From Albula goreensis (lineage: Eukaryota > Chordata > Actinopteri > Albuliformes > Albulidae), in assembly GCA_022829145.1 (NCBI GenBank), contig CM040743.1, forward strand, positions 35,815,841-35,879,840: a DNA stretch of 64,000 nt, in the 5' to 3' direction. Shown here in pieces: positions 1 through 12,476 of the stretch; position 1 is the first letter of the stretch, and the number at the start of each line of letters is the position of its first letter. The translations under genes were made by a program, and so were the position numbers. The notes beneath the pieces were generated by a model, which saw nothing but the letters and a program-made list of their open reading frames with translations, made no database searches and was not told the DNA's origin.

Positions 1-3000
1 GATTTTTATGCATAAACTACTGTATGAAATGCCATGTAGCTGTGTGGATTTATTTAAATCCTAATTGAATATAAGTCATATAACATTTGGCAGGCTTTGA
101 TTATAGTTATATATATTTCATGTAGTTTATGTGTTAATCCATAGGCTGGTGCAGTGTATGGTAAGTCAAAATAAAGCGTGATAGGCATTGACGATGGTCT
201 TAATTTCATCTAGATTATTTGGTGATCCATAGGTTAACATGTAGTGCATGGTTCAACGTTTAAGCTGTTCTATATTCGTTTCCCACTCTGCTCTGATGCA
301 GGCCCAGGCCTCCCACCACACGAGCTTCAGTATCTCACACCACAAGTGTGACACGTCTTCCCTACCACACACCAAAACATAACTGAGTTTTGTATCATTC
401 TCCTCCTCCTCCTCTCGGTTTCAAATCCCTCATCCCACGGGCTCGCCGGCCCCCACGCTCATAGCAGTGTCCTCAGTTGCTTCTTACTCACCGCAAATGT
501 TGAGGTGCTCTTTGAACATGGCACACAGTACATTTGTTTCAGGATCTCATACTGTGGGAACACCTGTTTAACTCCCCTCCTTTCTCCGCATGTAAATTCA
601 ATCTCTGGAAAAAAAAATCAGCTTCGGGAGAAAAAAAGAGAAAAAACAAAGACTAGATATTTACTGGGGATTGACTCTCCGCGTAGGCTGGCGAGAGAAA
701 TACGCGGCACGTATATCCGCGGAGCCTGGTGGGTCAGGCTCGAACGGCTGTGAGTATGAGGCTCCTGTAGTAGGTTGACGGCCTTCCTGAAGTGCAGCGC
801 TCTGCCATCTGGCTGCAGGGGGCGACAGAAGGGAACGTCTTGTCTTCAGCGGGTGGCCCTGATTGCCTCTGACAGCTTCTGCCAATAAAGATGCTCACCT
901 TTGCGCGGTCAAACTGCTCCTGCAGATGCCCGTCACACCCAGGCAGACCCTTCATAACCTACGCTGTTTTTCAGAGCACACAAAATTGACAGGGCAACCA
1001 AGGGAAGAGGGGGTGAGTGACCGGTACGGATGGAGAGGTGATGCTTCATGAACCCCAAAATGGGCGTGGCTATAGTAGTATTTTACTATTGAGAATACTG
1101 GAAGAAATATTAAATTGAATCATACAAATTCATTCAGTTTTCTTAAACCAATCATGGAAGCAGTTATTGAATTGATAAAGCCTCACCCTCCTATAAGTCG
1201 TGACTGAGATACAAAAATATCTTCTGCATAAATCTTCTCTGAAGTTTAGAGTTCCATGCCCATTTTTAGTTTTATAGATTTCATTGTCAATTTCATCTAC
1301 TTATGATAGATTTAATTGCAGATGTTCATATTCTGAGTGGCATGCAAGCCTGTCATGGAAAATTGACATAAATGTGTTTATTTTATTGAGGCATTGTTTT
1401 AAGAGTGAGAGAAATGTGAGAAAGAGAGCGAGTGAGTGAAAGAGAGAAATGGGGCTGTCCTGATCAAAAGCAGCGGTGATAACAATCAAAGATTTGTAAG
1501 AAATCAGGCTTAAACAGAGTATAAACAGAGGCTTAAGCAAGGAGCTTCAGGCTTCTTTTAAACTCCTAACGGTTTGAAAACACCTGTGTCTGGAGAGTGC
1601 AAAATTTGATTCGACCACAAATTGCAGATCGGGAAAAAGAAAAATCTGTGCGTCACTAAAATGCAATGTCCTTTGAAGCTACAGATGCGTGGAGCTGAAA
1701 TGTGTTTTCGCCTCCCGGAATTTTGGTGCGTGTAAGAAAGAGTGAATAAACTGGAAGCTTTTATGTGAGCATTTTTTGGGCAGCTGTTAAGATACAGCAC
1801 TAGGATTTGGGGGGATGGGTGTGGAGGGATGAATTGGTCATTTATCCAGTTCCCTTTCTGCCCTCCATGCTGGCTACACAGGATCCCCAGCCCACCTGGT
1901 CTAAGTCAGTGAGTTCGTGTGCCTCTCTTCCTGGTGTTAATGAGGGCTGGTGTACCATGCTCTCGCGTGTGAAAGGGGGTGGCACGATAGCCGTTACTCA
2001 CCCGCTGTAGGTGTGAGTCGGCCTGAAGAAGGATTTTTTAAATGAGCCGCCTCACTGCTACTGATTCATGACCGACAGCAACTTCAAAACTCCTTTCTGT
2101 TCTAGTGTAACTGATCTAATCGCATTTTCCAATTTTTAGCTTTTTCCTAAACAGAGATGTTCTTTGCTGATCTGGCCACAAATTGTATGGTTTATATCAT
2201 TTTCTGGTATACCAGTATGTTTGGGAGATGATTACAAGTGTCTGCACTGATTGAATGATTAATGGCATAACATATGTTTTCAATTTTTAACATGACTATT
2301 AAGGAAAACACCATGAAAATAGAAGATGAGACAAAGGATAATGTGTAGGACCTACAGATCCCTTTGGTTGATATGGATAATTATTTGCTCCCAATCACGT
2401 TGCTGGAGTTTGATGATAGGCCTTATCACCAAGGCGACAGACATCATGGCACCCCAACACTCCATCTCTAGCTTGGAAACTGACATCATTCAAGCATTCA
2501 ACCAATCAGAGTCTTTGCAGTCCCTCAGTATTCTGTGATAGGAGCAGACTGTGCTCAAATGACGACTTTGTCTGTGAGCCATTCTTATAACTCTAGAGCC
2601 AGTCTGACTGATCAAAAATGATCCCACTGACCCAGTCCTAATAATATGTTCCTCCAGGAAGCCAAATTAAATCAATCAGTATGTTTCTTTGAAAGACTCC
2701 AGGGGAGTGGACACTATTGGATCAGCTCCATTTGAGTTCCACGTGTCTCATTTTCATTCATAGGTTGTTGGGGTTTACATTAGCTTAATTCAGTGGCTCG
2801 CTCAATGATCAAGGATTTTTTTTTCGAAATGGAAAATAACTTACTGTTTTTATTCAGTTGCTCTCATCATTCTTTGCTTTCTTCATCTTTTATTTAAAGA
2901 CCACATTCTGATGGTTTCCACCACTTAATGGTTCCATTTAAATATATTCAGTGACACCAAAACATTATGAATGTGAGTCATAATGGCAGTTCATCTTTCA

Positions 3001-3585
3001 TTTACTGAAACATCCTTTCTGTAATTATGATAATTGTTGAAATGTGCCATTTAAAGACAAAATGGTGGCAAACATGCCACAAAGAGCAATGGTTTGCTTA
3101 CCAGATATTCCCCTTAGAGTGAATTTTGGCATACCACAGACATTTTTGTGGTGATATAATGGACCAATTTGAGATAGTTAAGCATGACTGTCAGGTAACT
3201 TGAATTGGTATTTACTTTCATTCGGTAATAATGTGCCATCTGAAACTGGTGTTTAAAGCTACGCTAGATGCATCATGTAAGCAGTATGTGAGCACCATAT
3301 AAATAACATGCTGTTTCCATGTTTTCAGTCTATGGTTTTGCTTATATGCATTCATCTTTCAAAAAAAAAAAACAAGTAGGGTATTAGCTGTGGTAACCTG
3401 TTATTTTCCTTTTCATTACCTATTTCTTTTTCACAGTTTCTATTTTATATGTGATAACTTTGTCCCTCAATTAATGTTAAATAATAATATATAATATCTT
3501 TGTGACTAGTGATGTGGCGGTCACAAAATTGGGAAAAATATTAAAAATCACATGTCTGGATCCCTATGTCTGGTCTTGGAACATA
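1..3585. other. Intergenic DNA downstream of inhba, no gene seen
   Basis: Short open frames only, none resembling a known domain. A GC-richer block at about 690-1050 stands out from the AT-rich surroundings and contains one weak CTCF-like motif. A homopolymer A run lies near 3360. Confidence 0.6.
812..825 (+). promoter_or_regulatory. Weak CTCF-like motif
   Basis: GCTGCAGGGGGCGA matches 11 of 14 positions of the CTCF core consensus CCASYAGRKGGCRS, including the invariant AGRKGGC part. Plus orientation. Confidence 0.2.
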
Positions 3586-3722
3586 ATCATTCACACCTAT
3601 GGACCCTCAAACGTGCACATGTCGGCACATGTACAAACACACGCATTGGACACACACATGTGTGCACATAGTCAGACACCCATGTGCACATGCATACACA
3701 CATGAACACACATCCACACACG
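3586..3722. repeat. Degenerate CA/CATG-rich simple repeat
   Basis: Interspersed ACACAC, GTGCACATG and CACATGTG units over about 135 bp, typical of a decayed (CA)n microsatellite. It creates two spurious open frames rich in His, Thr and Cys. Confidence 0.7.
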
Positions 3723-3819
3723 AGGCTGTGAAGCCTTATGGGAGTAAACATCCCACATATTTTAAAACCTACTGTACTTTTTAGAGCAACTACTGATACG
3801 GTATATTGACTATATTATA

Positions 3820-3897
3820 CAGTACAAGTCAAAAGTTTGGACACACTTTTTCATTCAAGTAAATGGGAAAGTGTGTCTAAACCTTTAACTGGTACTG
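3820..3897. mobile_element. Minimal Tc1/mariner palindrome (MITE-like), 78 bp
   Basis: It begins CAGTACAAGTCAAAAGTTTG and ends CTTTAACTGGTACTG, so the ends are inverted copies, and it is flanked on both sides by TA (3818-3819 and 3898-3899), the Tc1/mariner target duplication. The end sequence resembles the CAGTACCAGTCAAAAGTTTG termini of fish Tc1-like transposons. Only about 18 bp (TCATTCAAGTAAATGGGA) separates the arms, so the transposase gene and nearly all internal sequence are missing. It can only be a non-autonomous or deletion derivative. Confidence 0.8.
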
Positions 3898-3899
3898 TA

Positions 3900-5440
3900 T
3901 TTCCAAAAAGTAACATTGTATACTGGGATTGCTATTTTCAGTTTGTGAGTAATTTTAGTTCTTGATGGTTCACGGCCCCTGGCTTCAGTATGTTGCTCAA
4001 AACTCACCCAAAGTGTAATTAGCTGCAAACCTGTTGCATATTATTGCTGAAATACCAGTTAGTTTATGATTCATGGTCTTCCCGTAAAATTTAAATTCAG
4101 CATTCCCATTCTTTAAATAAATTTGTTTCATCTGTTCCAGGAAATGCAGAAAGGGAAAAAAACATGAAAAAACAATTGAACTTGAACAATACCCTGTGTT
4201 AATGAATACCTGGGGGAAATATGTACTCTTCCACAACGTCATGCAACACTGATGAAGCACAAGAACACAGCATAATTTGAGTGGGTCACAAACAAGGGCA
4301 TATTTCAAACATTCTCTCAGAGTATCTTTATAATGCCAAAACTACAAGCACAGGAGACAGAGGGGAGCATTCTCACAGATACCGTAAATGGAGTTAACCA
4401 TATGGTCAGGCGTAAGACACACAGTAATTAAACAGAAATAACTTCTCTTGGTAATATATTGTACACGTGTTAGCTCGCGGGATATCCTACTCAATAAAAG
4501 ATTTGGCTCCTTTTGGGACATTTGACACCTGTGCAAGCAGGATGGATTAAGCCTGTGCTGGAGGGGCATAGCTGGTTTAGGCCAGCATATGTTTAGGGTA
4601 GTGCTGAATGTTCTGCCGGGATGGCAGGTACCATACTCATAAAAACAGGAGTGCAGACATCTACAATTCTCTCTGTACAGAAATTTGTTAGGTGTGATAT
4701 AGCACAATTGACAAAAAATTATAATAAAGTGTATGAAACAGTGTTACTTAAAGAGCCCCATTTGCTAATTTTAAAGCTGTCAGTTAGTTTTCCTGGGGTC
4801 CACACATACACATACATACACATATGCTTTTACATACATAAATGAAAAAAAAATATTGTGAGATGATTATTTTGAAATTTGTCCCACAAAAGCAGCAAGT
4901 GTAGAATTTAGGATGATTTGGAGACAAAATAAACAATTTTTGGAGACAAAATAAACAAACCAAATAAAAATTGCAAAATGGTCTTTCTCCAGTCCGTAAA
5001 TGGTCCGTATTCCAAGAGCTACTTGCCTGTAAGACATAGCTTTATGTCCGCTTTCTGTAGAAGGTGCTTATGCACTGGAAATAATACATGTTATATGGGG
5101 ACATGGATGGCTTTGATAAGAACAATGTTTTTATGGGGGATGGGTCTCAGTTATAAAGTAGCATTGAATTTTTGAATTGAGATAAAAAGAATTTGTGAAC
5201 AACAGTCTTAATCATTATCATAATATGATTCTATGCTTTAATCTCCAAAGTGAAGTCCACCTCTGTAGTGCAGGGAACTATACTTCATGATCCGGTAAAG
5301 TATATAAAGGATTCGTGGCATAATAAATCTGTCAGTGCTGGACATTTTTGCAAGAAAAATATTTATACAGTCACCGAGGGACCCTAAGGTCATACTGGCA
5401 TGAGACAATAGCTGGCTATTTCAGCAACGTCACTTTTACG
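3900..5440. other. Intergenic DNA, no gene seen
   Basis: AT-rich with minus-strand open frames of 103 and 121 codons that show no known motif and look random. Short GCTGG/CCAGC inverted units occur near 4556-4590. Confidence 0.5.
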
Positions 5441-5449
5441 CAGGCTTAC

Positions 5450-5645
5450 ACAAACACTAGCGGAAAAAGCGAGGGTCCCAACCACTCGCGGTTCTAAGGG
5501 GGCAGTGCCCCCGTGACAACAAGCCTAAAGTTTAGGAGGAGGAAAACTAAGAACAATAAGGTCTAATGTAACCGGCCCCTCTAACAGAACGACTGGCCTC
5601 GGTCTGCCCCCAAAAAAAAGTTCAATTGGTCTAGAACCGCCACTT
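5450..5645 (-). mobile_element. Probable hAT-like transposon remnant
   Basis: Read on the minus strand it starts AAGTGGCGGTTCTAGACC, close to the CAGTGGCGGTTCTAGA-type termini I associate with fish hAT-like elements. It continues with a G-run, AGACCGAGGCCAGTCG and TTACATTAGACCTTATTG. A second, inverted-type segment (GCGGTTCTAAGGGGGCAGTG, plus 5489-5508) lies near the other side. No transposase frame is present. The left limit is uncertain and no clear 8-bp duplication was identified. Confidence 0.4.
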
Positions 5646-5746
5646 GTCCCAACACAGAGGATATCCACTGTCCCCAAATGACCAGCTACAGCATAAACAA
5701 TCTTTGGTTATGCTGTTTAACACTATTTTTTGCATTTTTTTTATCT

Positions 5747-5793
5747 TCATCATCATCATCATCATCAACTTCTTCTTCTTCTTTTCCTCATCC
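5747..5793. repeat. (ATC)n / (TTC)n compound microsatellite
   Basis: Six or seven CATCAT-type triplets (5747-5767) followed by a TTC run. It makes poly-Ser/poly-His shadows in the open frames here. Confidence 0.85.
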
Positions 5794-5799
5794 TTGTGA

Positions 5800-7680
5800 A
5801 TATTGTGTGTCACGTTGTGGTTCTGTCCCTCCAACCAAATCCTCCATCAAATCCTCCATCTAGATGTTTGTGTTTGTTGTTTATGTCTTTTAAAAGGAAA
5901 TTGTGCACCTTGTTTGACAACAAAATCTGAAATTTGTCCTCAGTAATCTGTGATTTATTAAAAAAAGGAATAAAAAGGGGTGAGTGTCTCCAAAATTGTG
6001 TTCCTTAACTACATTGATTTTGGTAGCTCAAAGTCATGTTATTTATAATGCCTTACGGATTTGATATGGTTGTGTAAATATTTCTTAACAAGCTCACTGC
6101 CTCGTAACATGTTTCATCACCTCTCTTATTCCTATGTTTTGCGTGACCGTGACGATTCAAGTCCAGAATACAGAAAGACAGCTGCAAATATAACTGCATA
6201 TAACTCATTCCATAGTCTTACTGCATATATAGTACAACACTAAAATAATGAATTACATTCAGAAAACTAGACTGCATACATATATAATATGTATACATAT
6301 AAAAGATGTGTACATGATATTTTGGAACTGACAGTTTATTTCATCTGCTTATAAATAAAAAACACATGCAGTCCCTTTTTTGAATGTGATGTAAATTCAG
6401 ATTTACAGTATAAATTGAATTCTCATGGACTGCACTGCTGTTAGACCTTATCCAAAGGGGGCAGCCAAGCCCCTCTCTTTTGGATACAGTCCTGCGCTGG
6501 TTCATAACACAAAAGCAAAAGCGCTGTCTGCTCACCCTTACTGGCATTGCTGCCTATGGCTGTGACAGTGCAGTCGTCAACCTGGCTTTGTGTACTCTTT
6601 CCCCTTATCTTGCTGAAATAATCAGGTCGTAATAAATATCAAAAGACAAACAATGTTCCTCGAACTTAAATAAACACATGTAGAAGTAAACACCAAAAAA
6701 GCTGAGACAGAAAAAAATGTTTTGTTTTTTTCTTTCCTCGCAGATAAAGGTACACATAAATTGCACTTACTTATGCAAGTATATAAATACGAGGTGCAGT
6801 TAATTTTGGCTCATATGAGTTTCTTACAACAACTCATGTTTTCATGTAATTAAAGTACAGATTTGCAAACTGGCTTCCCTAATAAATTTCCACAGCTGAA
6901 GTGAGTGTTATTTCTTCCACTGAAAAGCAGCATTATATAAGAGGACATTCATTCAGGAAGGGACGTGCGCATTGGCGTTTGAGAGAAGTTCGAAAGAGTG
7001 ATGATGTGAGAATGGAGGGAAGAAGCAGGAGAGTTCTGGTGGGGCGGGGAAGAGATTGTGTCCGAAAGGAAAATTTTCTCGTCTCCGATCTGCAAACATT
7101 GCATCACTGACCTGACTGGCGCAATACCTGTGGCCAATCTACCCAAGTGTTTCCGAAATCCATGCGTCCCAACCTGCGAACGAGTTCACTGCACTTTGCC
7201 TGTTTACAGGACTCTTTCCTTATTTACCTTGTTTTCACCCGACCCTCTGGACCTCAGTAGGTCAGGGTTCTGCCCTCTCCATTCAGTTCTGTGCTTCCCA
7301 TTCACTTTTTGCATTTTTTTCCATCTTTGCACACGGTCAACATATTTTAGAATGGGAGGACGAGCTGGAGATAACGAACTTTACTCTTGTGTGGCGTGCT
7401 CTGCAGATAAGTTTACTCTAGAACATTGGTGTGGAATGAGTGCACGTCCCAGTTATGCAACATTTTAAAAAAATCATTTTAAAGTAATCAGCATTTCCTT
7501 CACTAATTTTGCACTATATTTCAGAAGCATTGAATGTCACAGCAATCACACGACGGACAGTGGAGTGATATACACTTACTGCCTTTTTTATGCATGTCGT
7601 TGATAGATTAGTGGATGCATTTATTGCATATACAAATGTTGCATATAATCATTTTATGAAGCTGTATACATATATATGTG
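5800..7680. other. Intergenic DNA, no gene seen
   Basis: AT-rich sequence with a 136-codon plus-strand frame at 7058-7468. That frame is Cys/Phe/Ser-rich, has no recognisable domain and I treat it as random. Confidence 0.5.
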
Positions 7681-7795
7681 CAAGGTACAAGGCCCAGGAA
7701 ACTCGCCATGCCTCATTTGGGAATGATACCTGCAACCTTTGTGTTCCAAGCCCAGTAACTTAACCCATACACCATTCTGCTATCTGGGCTCATAT
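7681..7795 (-). mobile_element. tRNA-derived SINE remnant (head)
   Basis: On the minus strand it reads GATAGCAGAATGGTGTATGG (A-box region), then GGTTGCAGGTATCATTCCC (B-box-like, compare GGTTCRANNCC), then CTTGTACCTTG as in fish tRNA-SINE bodies. No L2-type tail is visible, so it is 3'-truncated or diverged. It is not a functional tRNA, because the acceptor stem and anticodon arm do not fold properly. Confidence 0.6.
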
Positions 7796-7799
7796 TCAT

Positions 7800-10380
7800 G
7801 AAACAGCAGTGGGACTGCTGATCTGGGTTCTAACGTTATTCATTATGAGCTAAATGCTTCATGAATACAAGCCATGAAATGGATGGTTTTAATCTACATA
7901 CCTTACCTGCTGTTATCCAGGCAGTGTTTTGTTTATGACTTTGTGAGTATGATTATTTTAATGGATACCCCACTACATTTCCTTGAATTATTTTTTCAGG
8001 AAGGTCTTCATTTTAGTCAACTACCCAGAACAGTTAATATGCCTTTGACCCATGTACAATGGATTTGTCCTGAAAAAAGAAAACCCAGCTGTGCAAATGG
8101 TTTATGTAATTTAAAAAATGTTACATACTAATATGAGACAGCATGGGAAATATGATCTCTGTTGGGGGATTTTTCCTGTAACACTGTAACAGCTATGATA
8201 GTTCTGAAGAAGTCTTCAGGGGAATTAAGTATCTGACATTTGGCCTTTAATAAGAATTTGAATCTTGAATCCTCTATGTCTGTACAAATCAAGAAGCAGC
8301 TAGCTTGAAAGTGAAAGCCAAATATTTTCTTTTGTTTGTCATTCTTGTTCTTTGTTCGGGGATTTTATCATGGATTTTTATATGTGAACTGATGACAGAA
8401 ATGTAATGAGGAAGTTCAAGCTGTATCCATTGGGGTAATAAAATCCGTGACCTCAAAACAATGCTTTAATATTTCCGTAATCTTATTTTGACGTGCTGGT
8501 TGGAAAAATGTGTAAAACGATTCCTGACCAGGAAATTAAAAAGTCTGTTCTCCAGGTCTGAGCACATGAAGACACCTGTTTTTGCACAAGTAGCCACGAA
8601 TGGACACAAGAGCAGAACCTCTTTAAAATTCTTTGCTAGCAACAAACCTTTCAGAAGCCCATCTGTTCTTCATCTAAACACTGTACGAAACGGTCCATTG
8701 TATCGTTTTACAACAGGCGTTATCATCACCAAAACATTAACATTTTTTTGTATATTTGACTTTCTTTGAAAACATTTTTGTTTCTACATTGTTAGAGAAC
8801 AAAGTTTATTGGGATTATTTCAGAGCACCACTGGCACTGGTAGCCTTAACAAACTGGCTTGTGAGGCCTACATCCTTTCATATTTAAGACACTGAATCAA
8901 AACCAGTGAGAGGAATACTGTTACAGTGAGAGTTTATAATCAGATAAAATAACATTGTGTTATACTTTGAAGTTATCTTCCATTGTATTTATTCTCTGTG
9001 TCCAGGGCAATGCAGGGCACTCGTGGCTAAGCAGTTGAAAATCATGTAACGTTTGGAAATGAATATGCCTGAAGATTCTGAAGTCCATCACTAGTGTCCA
9101 GTTCCTCGTTTTTATATCCCCATTCGTCACCTGTGCATTATACCGTTGAACGATCGAGAGATTCCTGTAAAAGAATGCAAAAATTCCTGGTGGTAGGTGA
9201 GCATGAAATTTCGCTGGCAGACAGGTGCTCTTTGCTCAATTTAATGTCTGTTGCATTAAAAAAAAGAATGTGCTTCCAGGTCTAAACGTCATTCAAGGGC
9301 ATTAATTAGTGGTGTCTGATAGGGGGAAAATGCCACTCAAGCACTTTGGTGAAGCACCCCAAAAACATCTGTGGTCACACTGCAGGGCATAGTGATGATT
9401 TTGTGTCGAGCGGGGAACTGCAACATAAAGCCAGCACGGCTTGGTGCCAAGCTGTGCGTATTTGGGGCACTCTCTTTTTGGTCCTGAATGCCATTTCAGT
9501 GTCACCCGGCGGTGTTCGCTTACGGCCGCCCCGTGTGCAACGCACCATGAACCATAATGGAGTCCCCGGCTCGGGCAGGAGGGGGGGTTGGGGGAAGAGA
9601 AAGGGGAGGTTGTGGAGATAGCTCAGGAGCCGTACAGTCTGCAAGGTGTCGCTCTAATTTTCCTCCGCAAACAAAGAGGCGAGTTTTAGATTTCCCTGTC
9701 ACTCTCACTCCTATTGTCGCCTGGCGAAAGGCTGCCAAGCCAACAGAGATGATATGTTGTTCTCAGGCTCGGAAACAACAGACCACCTTGTGTGGGATCT
9801 TATGTGGCTGCCGCAAGCTTCTTTCCCAAGGAACTAAATTAATAGCAGTTTTACCAGCTTTTTGTTTTTTTGTTTTTTTTGCAAGGTTTGCACTGCTATG
9901 CTCTGAGCTCAGTGCTCGGAGTGAGATTAAGCCACTGGCAGCCTTGAAATAGCTCTTTCTCCTCTCACATTCCCAGGGGACCCTCAACATAAAGTTACTG
10001 TTAGCCCAGGGTCAGTCTGACGAAGCACCATTGTTGAGTCTCAGGGTAGACCACACCGCTGCCAGAAAAACCCGGCCTATCCTTGATAGGACGCGCCGGC
10101 ACAGCCGAAGACGGCTAACGAGACGTGTGTGCGTGTGACCTGGGTAGTGGCCTTTCCATGCCTACCTTTAAATGCCTCTCCACCAATGGTAAGGCAATGC
10201 ATCACCCCAGATGTGACCAGTATGGTACCATGTGAGGGACCAAAGCCCTGGCCACAGCATGATTCCTCACGAGAGCAGGGGGTTACCCAGGTAACTCAGA
10301 TGAAAAGCCAGGTGCCTTACACAGGAGACCAGTCATGGTCTTGTCCTTAGAGCCAATGCCTTGGTAGAGGTGACATATCT
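7800..10380. other. Intergenic DNA, no gene seen
   Basis: Mostly AT-rich. A GC-richer patch with G-runs lies at 9480-9620 (GGG, G7, G5 and G4 runs at 9574-9606, a marginal quadruplex motif). Overlapping frames of 89-131 codons across that patch are mutually contradictory and unsupported. Confidence 0.5.
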
Positions 10381-10381
10381 T

Positions 10382-10428
10382 GTCCTATCTTGGTAGAATT
10401 CCCTCCATGAATTCCACCAAGATAGGAC
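10382..10428. repeat. Near-perfect 20-bp inverted repeat (hairpin)
   Basis: The left arm GTCCTATCTTGGTAGAATTC (10382-10401) and right arm GAATTCCACCAAGATAGGAC (10409-10428) pair with one G:T-type mismatch over 20 bp around a 7-nt loop, CCTCCAT. Confidence 0.9.
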
Positions 10429-10935
10429 TATCAACACCAAATGTCAGCCAACATCTTCCTATTTTTTATTCTGTACCAAAGTGGCCAACATCCACCCAAT
10501 GGAAGCATGAAATTGCTGTGACAGCTTCAAAAGATTAACCACAGATTAGCTAGGGTTCTGTCTACTGAAGCTCTTTCTACCCTCTACTGAGTTCATGACC
10601 AGAGGATACAAACAATATGGCTACATCTTTGGGTTCAGAACATATTACTCAGCTGCCTTTTTATTTTTAGAAAGTTAAGGAAAATAGAGAGCATGGCAGA
10701 GGGAAAGAGAAGAGACAGAAAAAGACACAGAGGAAAAGCATATGCTGAAAACATGTTTGTCATATATCAAGTGGCTCCATTGCATATGACAAAGCATTTA
10801 TGACACACTGATGCTTTCTGGAGGAATTTAAATGTCCCAGTGTGTGCTAGCTATTTACGCTGTTTGTAAGAATAATTTCCCGTCTTCAACGATTATGTAT
10901 AATTCATTTATTTAGAAGACTGTCTTATTCTATGA

Positions 10936-11015
10936 GTCTCACAAGGCCATCGTGCATTGCACTCTGGACTACAGTGTCTCACAAGGCCATATTTAATTCC
11001 ACACTGGATAACAAA
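10936..11015. repeat. Two-copy 40-bp imperfect tandem repeat
   Basis: Both units start GTCTCACAAGGCCAT (10936 and 10976) and share a CTGGA block 28-32 bases in. The second copy has diverged in the middle. Confidence 0.75.
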
Positions 11016-12200
11016 AACACAGGTGCAGAATATTGAATAGCACATAAGTTATTTTTATATGTATGTGTGTGTGGGTGTGTGTGCATGTAACTATGCTGAT
11101 GTCAACATAGCACCTAACATTATTCATACATATTGCCTACAGCATACATTGTAAATGTTAAAATACAACGGCTGTGACAATTTAAACTCCATATGTTTAA
11201 GTCCATATGCAATTCAATCACAACAGACTTAACTTTGATGCAACATAACTTTTTTTAACAATTTTGATTGAATATATCCTTAAAGAGGGTATATATTATC
11301 CCCTGAGGCAGGGATTCAATCAACATTTGTCTTTTAGTTTAGCTCAAACTTACATGCAACTGTCCATATTTGCCTTCACCAACGCATTTTTGCAAGTTTA
11401 GCATACAAATGCACTTACATACTGTACTTGTACAGTGAAAGCATAACATTCTTATTCAATTATAAGTAAAAGGTAAGGACAAACGTTGAATCCCATCCTA
11501 AGTTTGTTGGATTGGGTCTCTGCCAGTGCTTTAAGAGAGAAGCAATAACTTTGGATGCAAAACTGCAATGTCACATTCCCTAAGAAAACTCAAAAATAGA
11601 CATAAAATCCGATTAGATTTTTATACAACTTTATTATTGTGTTACCCATAGCATCCAGCAATAAACCAGGCAAGACTTTATGTTTGCATGAATTTTCAAA
11701 TGGAACATGACATACCATTATGAATCCTGATAGAATATGTTATCCAGATGAAACTATCACAAAATTACAAGAGGCAGAAGTTAATTCTTTTTCTGTTCCT
11801 TATACTTAGAAGCAGCAATGACATTTTTACTACAGCTTGGAAAGTACCCCAAAACTTGACATCATGGTGATAGTGGCAGCCAAACAGAGATTCATTTAAA
11901 TCAGTACATATTTTCCTAACATGCGATCTTCATTTCATTCAATTACGACGTTCTCTCTAATTTCAGAGACATCTTAAATACGCATAATTGAAGGATTTAT
12001 GTCAATATTTAAACTCAGGCCCCACTTAAGCCTTGACACCATCAATAATATCTTAAAAAATAATGAGGCCAGACACTTTAAATGAACCAGTTTAACATAT
12101 TTTATTATTGTTTTGTAAAGGTTTGTCAGTATTCTACTATCAATAGCAACATGCTTTTACAAATATTTTTCACCATATGTTTTATTATATTTCTTCCAAT

Positions 12201-12245
12201 CATCTGCTTATGATCAACAATTAAACAGATAATCATAAGCAGATG
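12201..12245. repeat. Perfect 14-bp stem-loop
   Basis: CATCTGCTTATGAT (12201-12214) and ATCATAAGCAGATG (12232-12245) are exact reverse complements around a 17-nt AT-rich loop. Confidence 0.9.
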
Positions 12246-12433
12246 CAGGTTCTGTTGAGGAAAATGAAGCTACTAACTTGATATTCACTTCACTTACTGT
12301 AAGTCATTAAATGTCTGGTAAATACCAAATTGATATGAAGACTCATTTTTGGTTCATTGCTTGGCAGGTGAGGACAATTTTCGGGCTTTTCTATGTTTCA
12401 GACTAAAACTAGTCCTCTTACTCTGCATAGTGC

Positions 12434-12476
12434 TCCCTCTCTCCCTCTCTCTCTTTCTCCCTCTCTCTCTCTCTCT
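12434..12476. repeat. (CT)n simple repeat
   Basis: Polypyrimidine CTCTCC/CTCTCT tract of about 43 bp on the plus strand. Confidence 0.9.

Noticed and set aside
9520..9952. Overlapping 131- and 89-codon frames over a GC-rich patch
   Set aside because: Contradictory on both strands, no domain, driven by composition.
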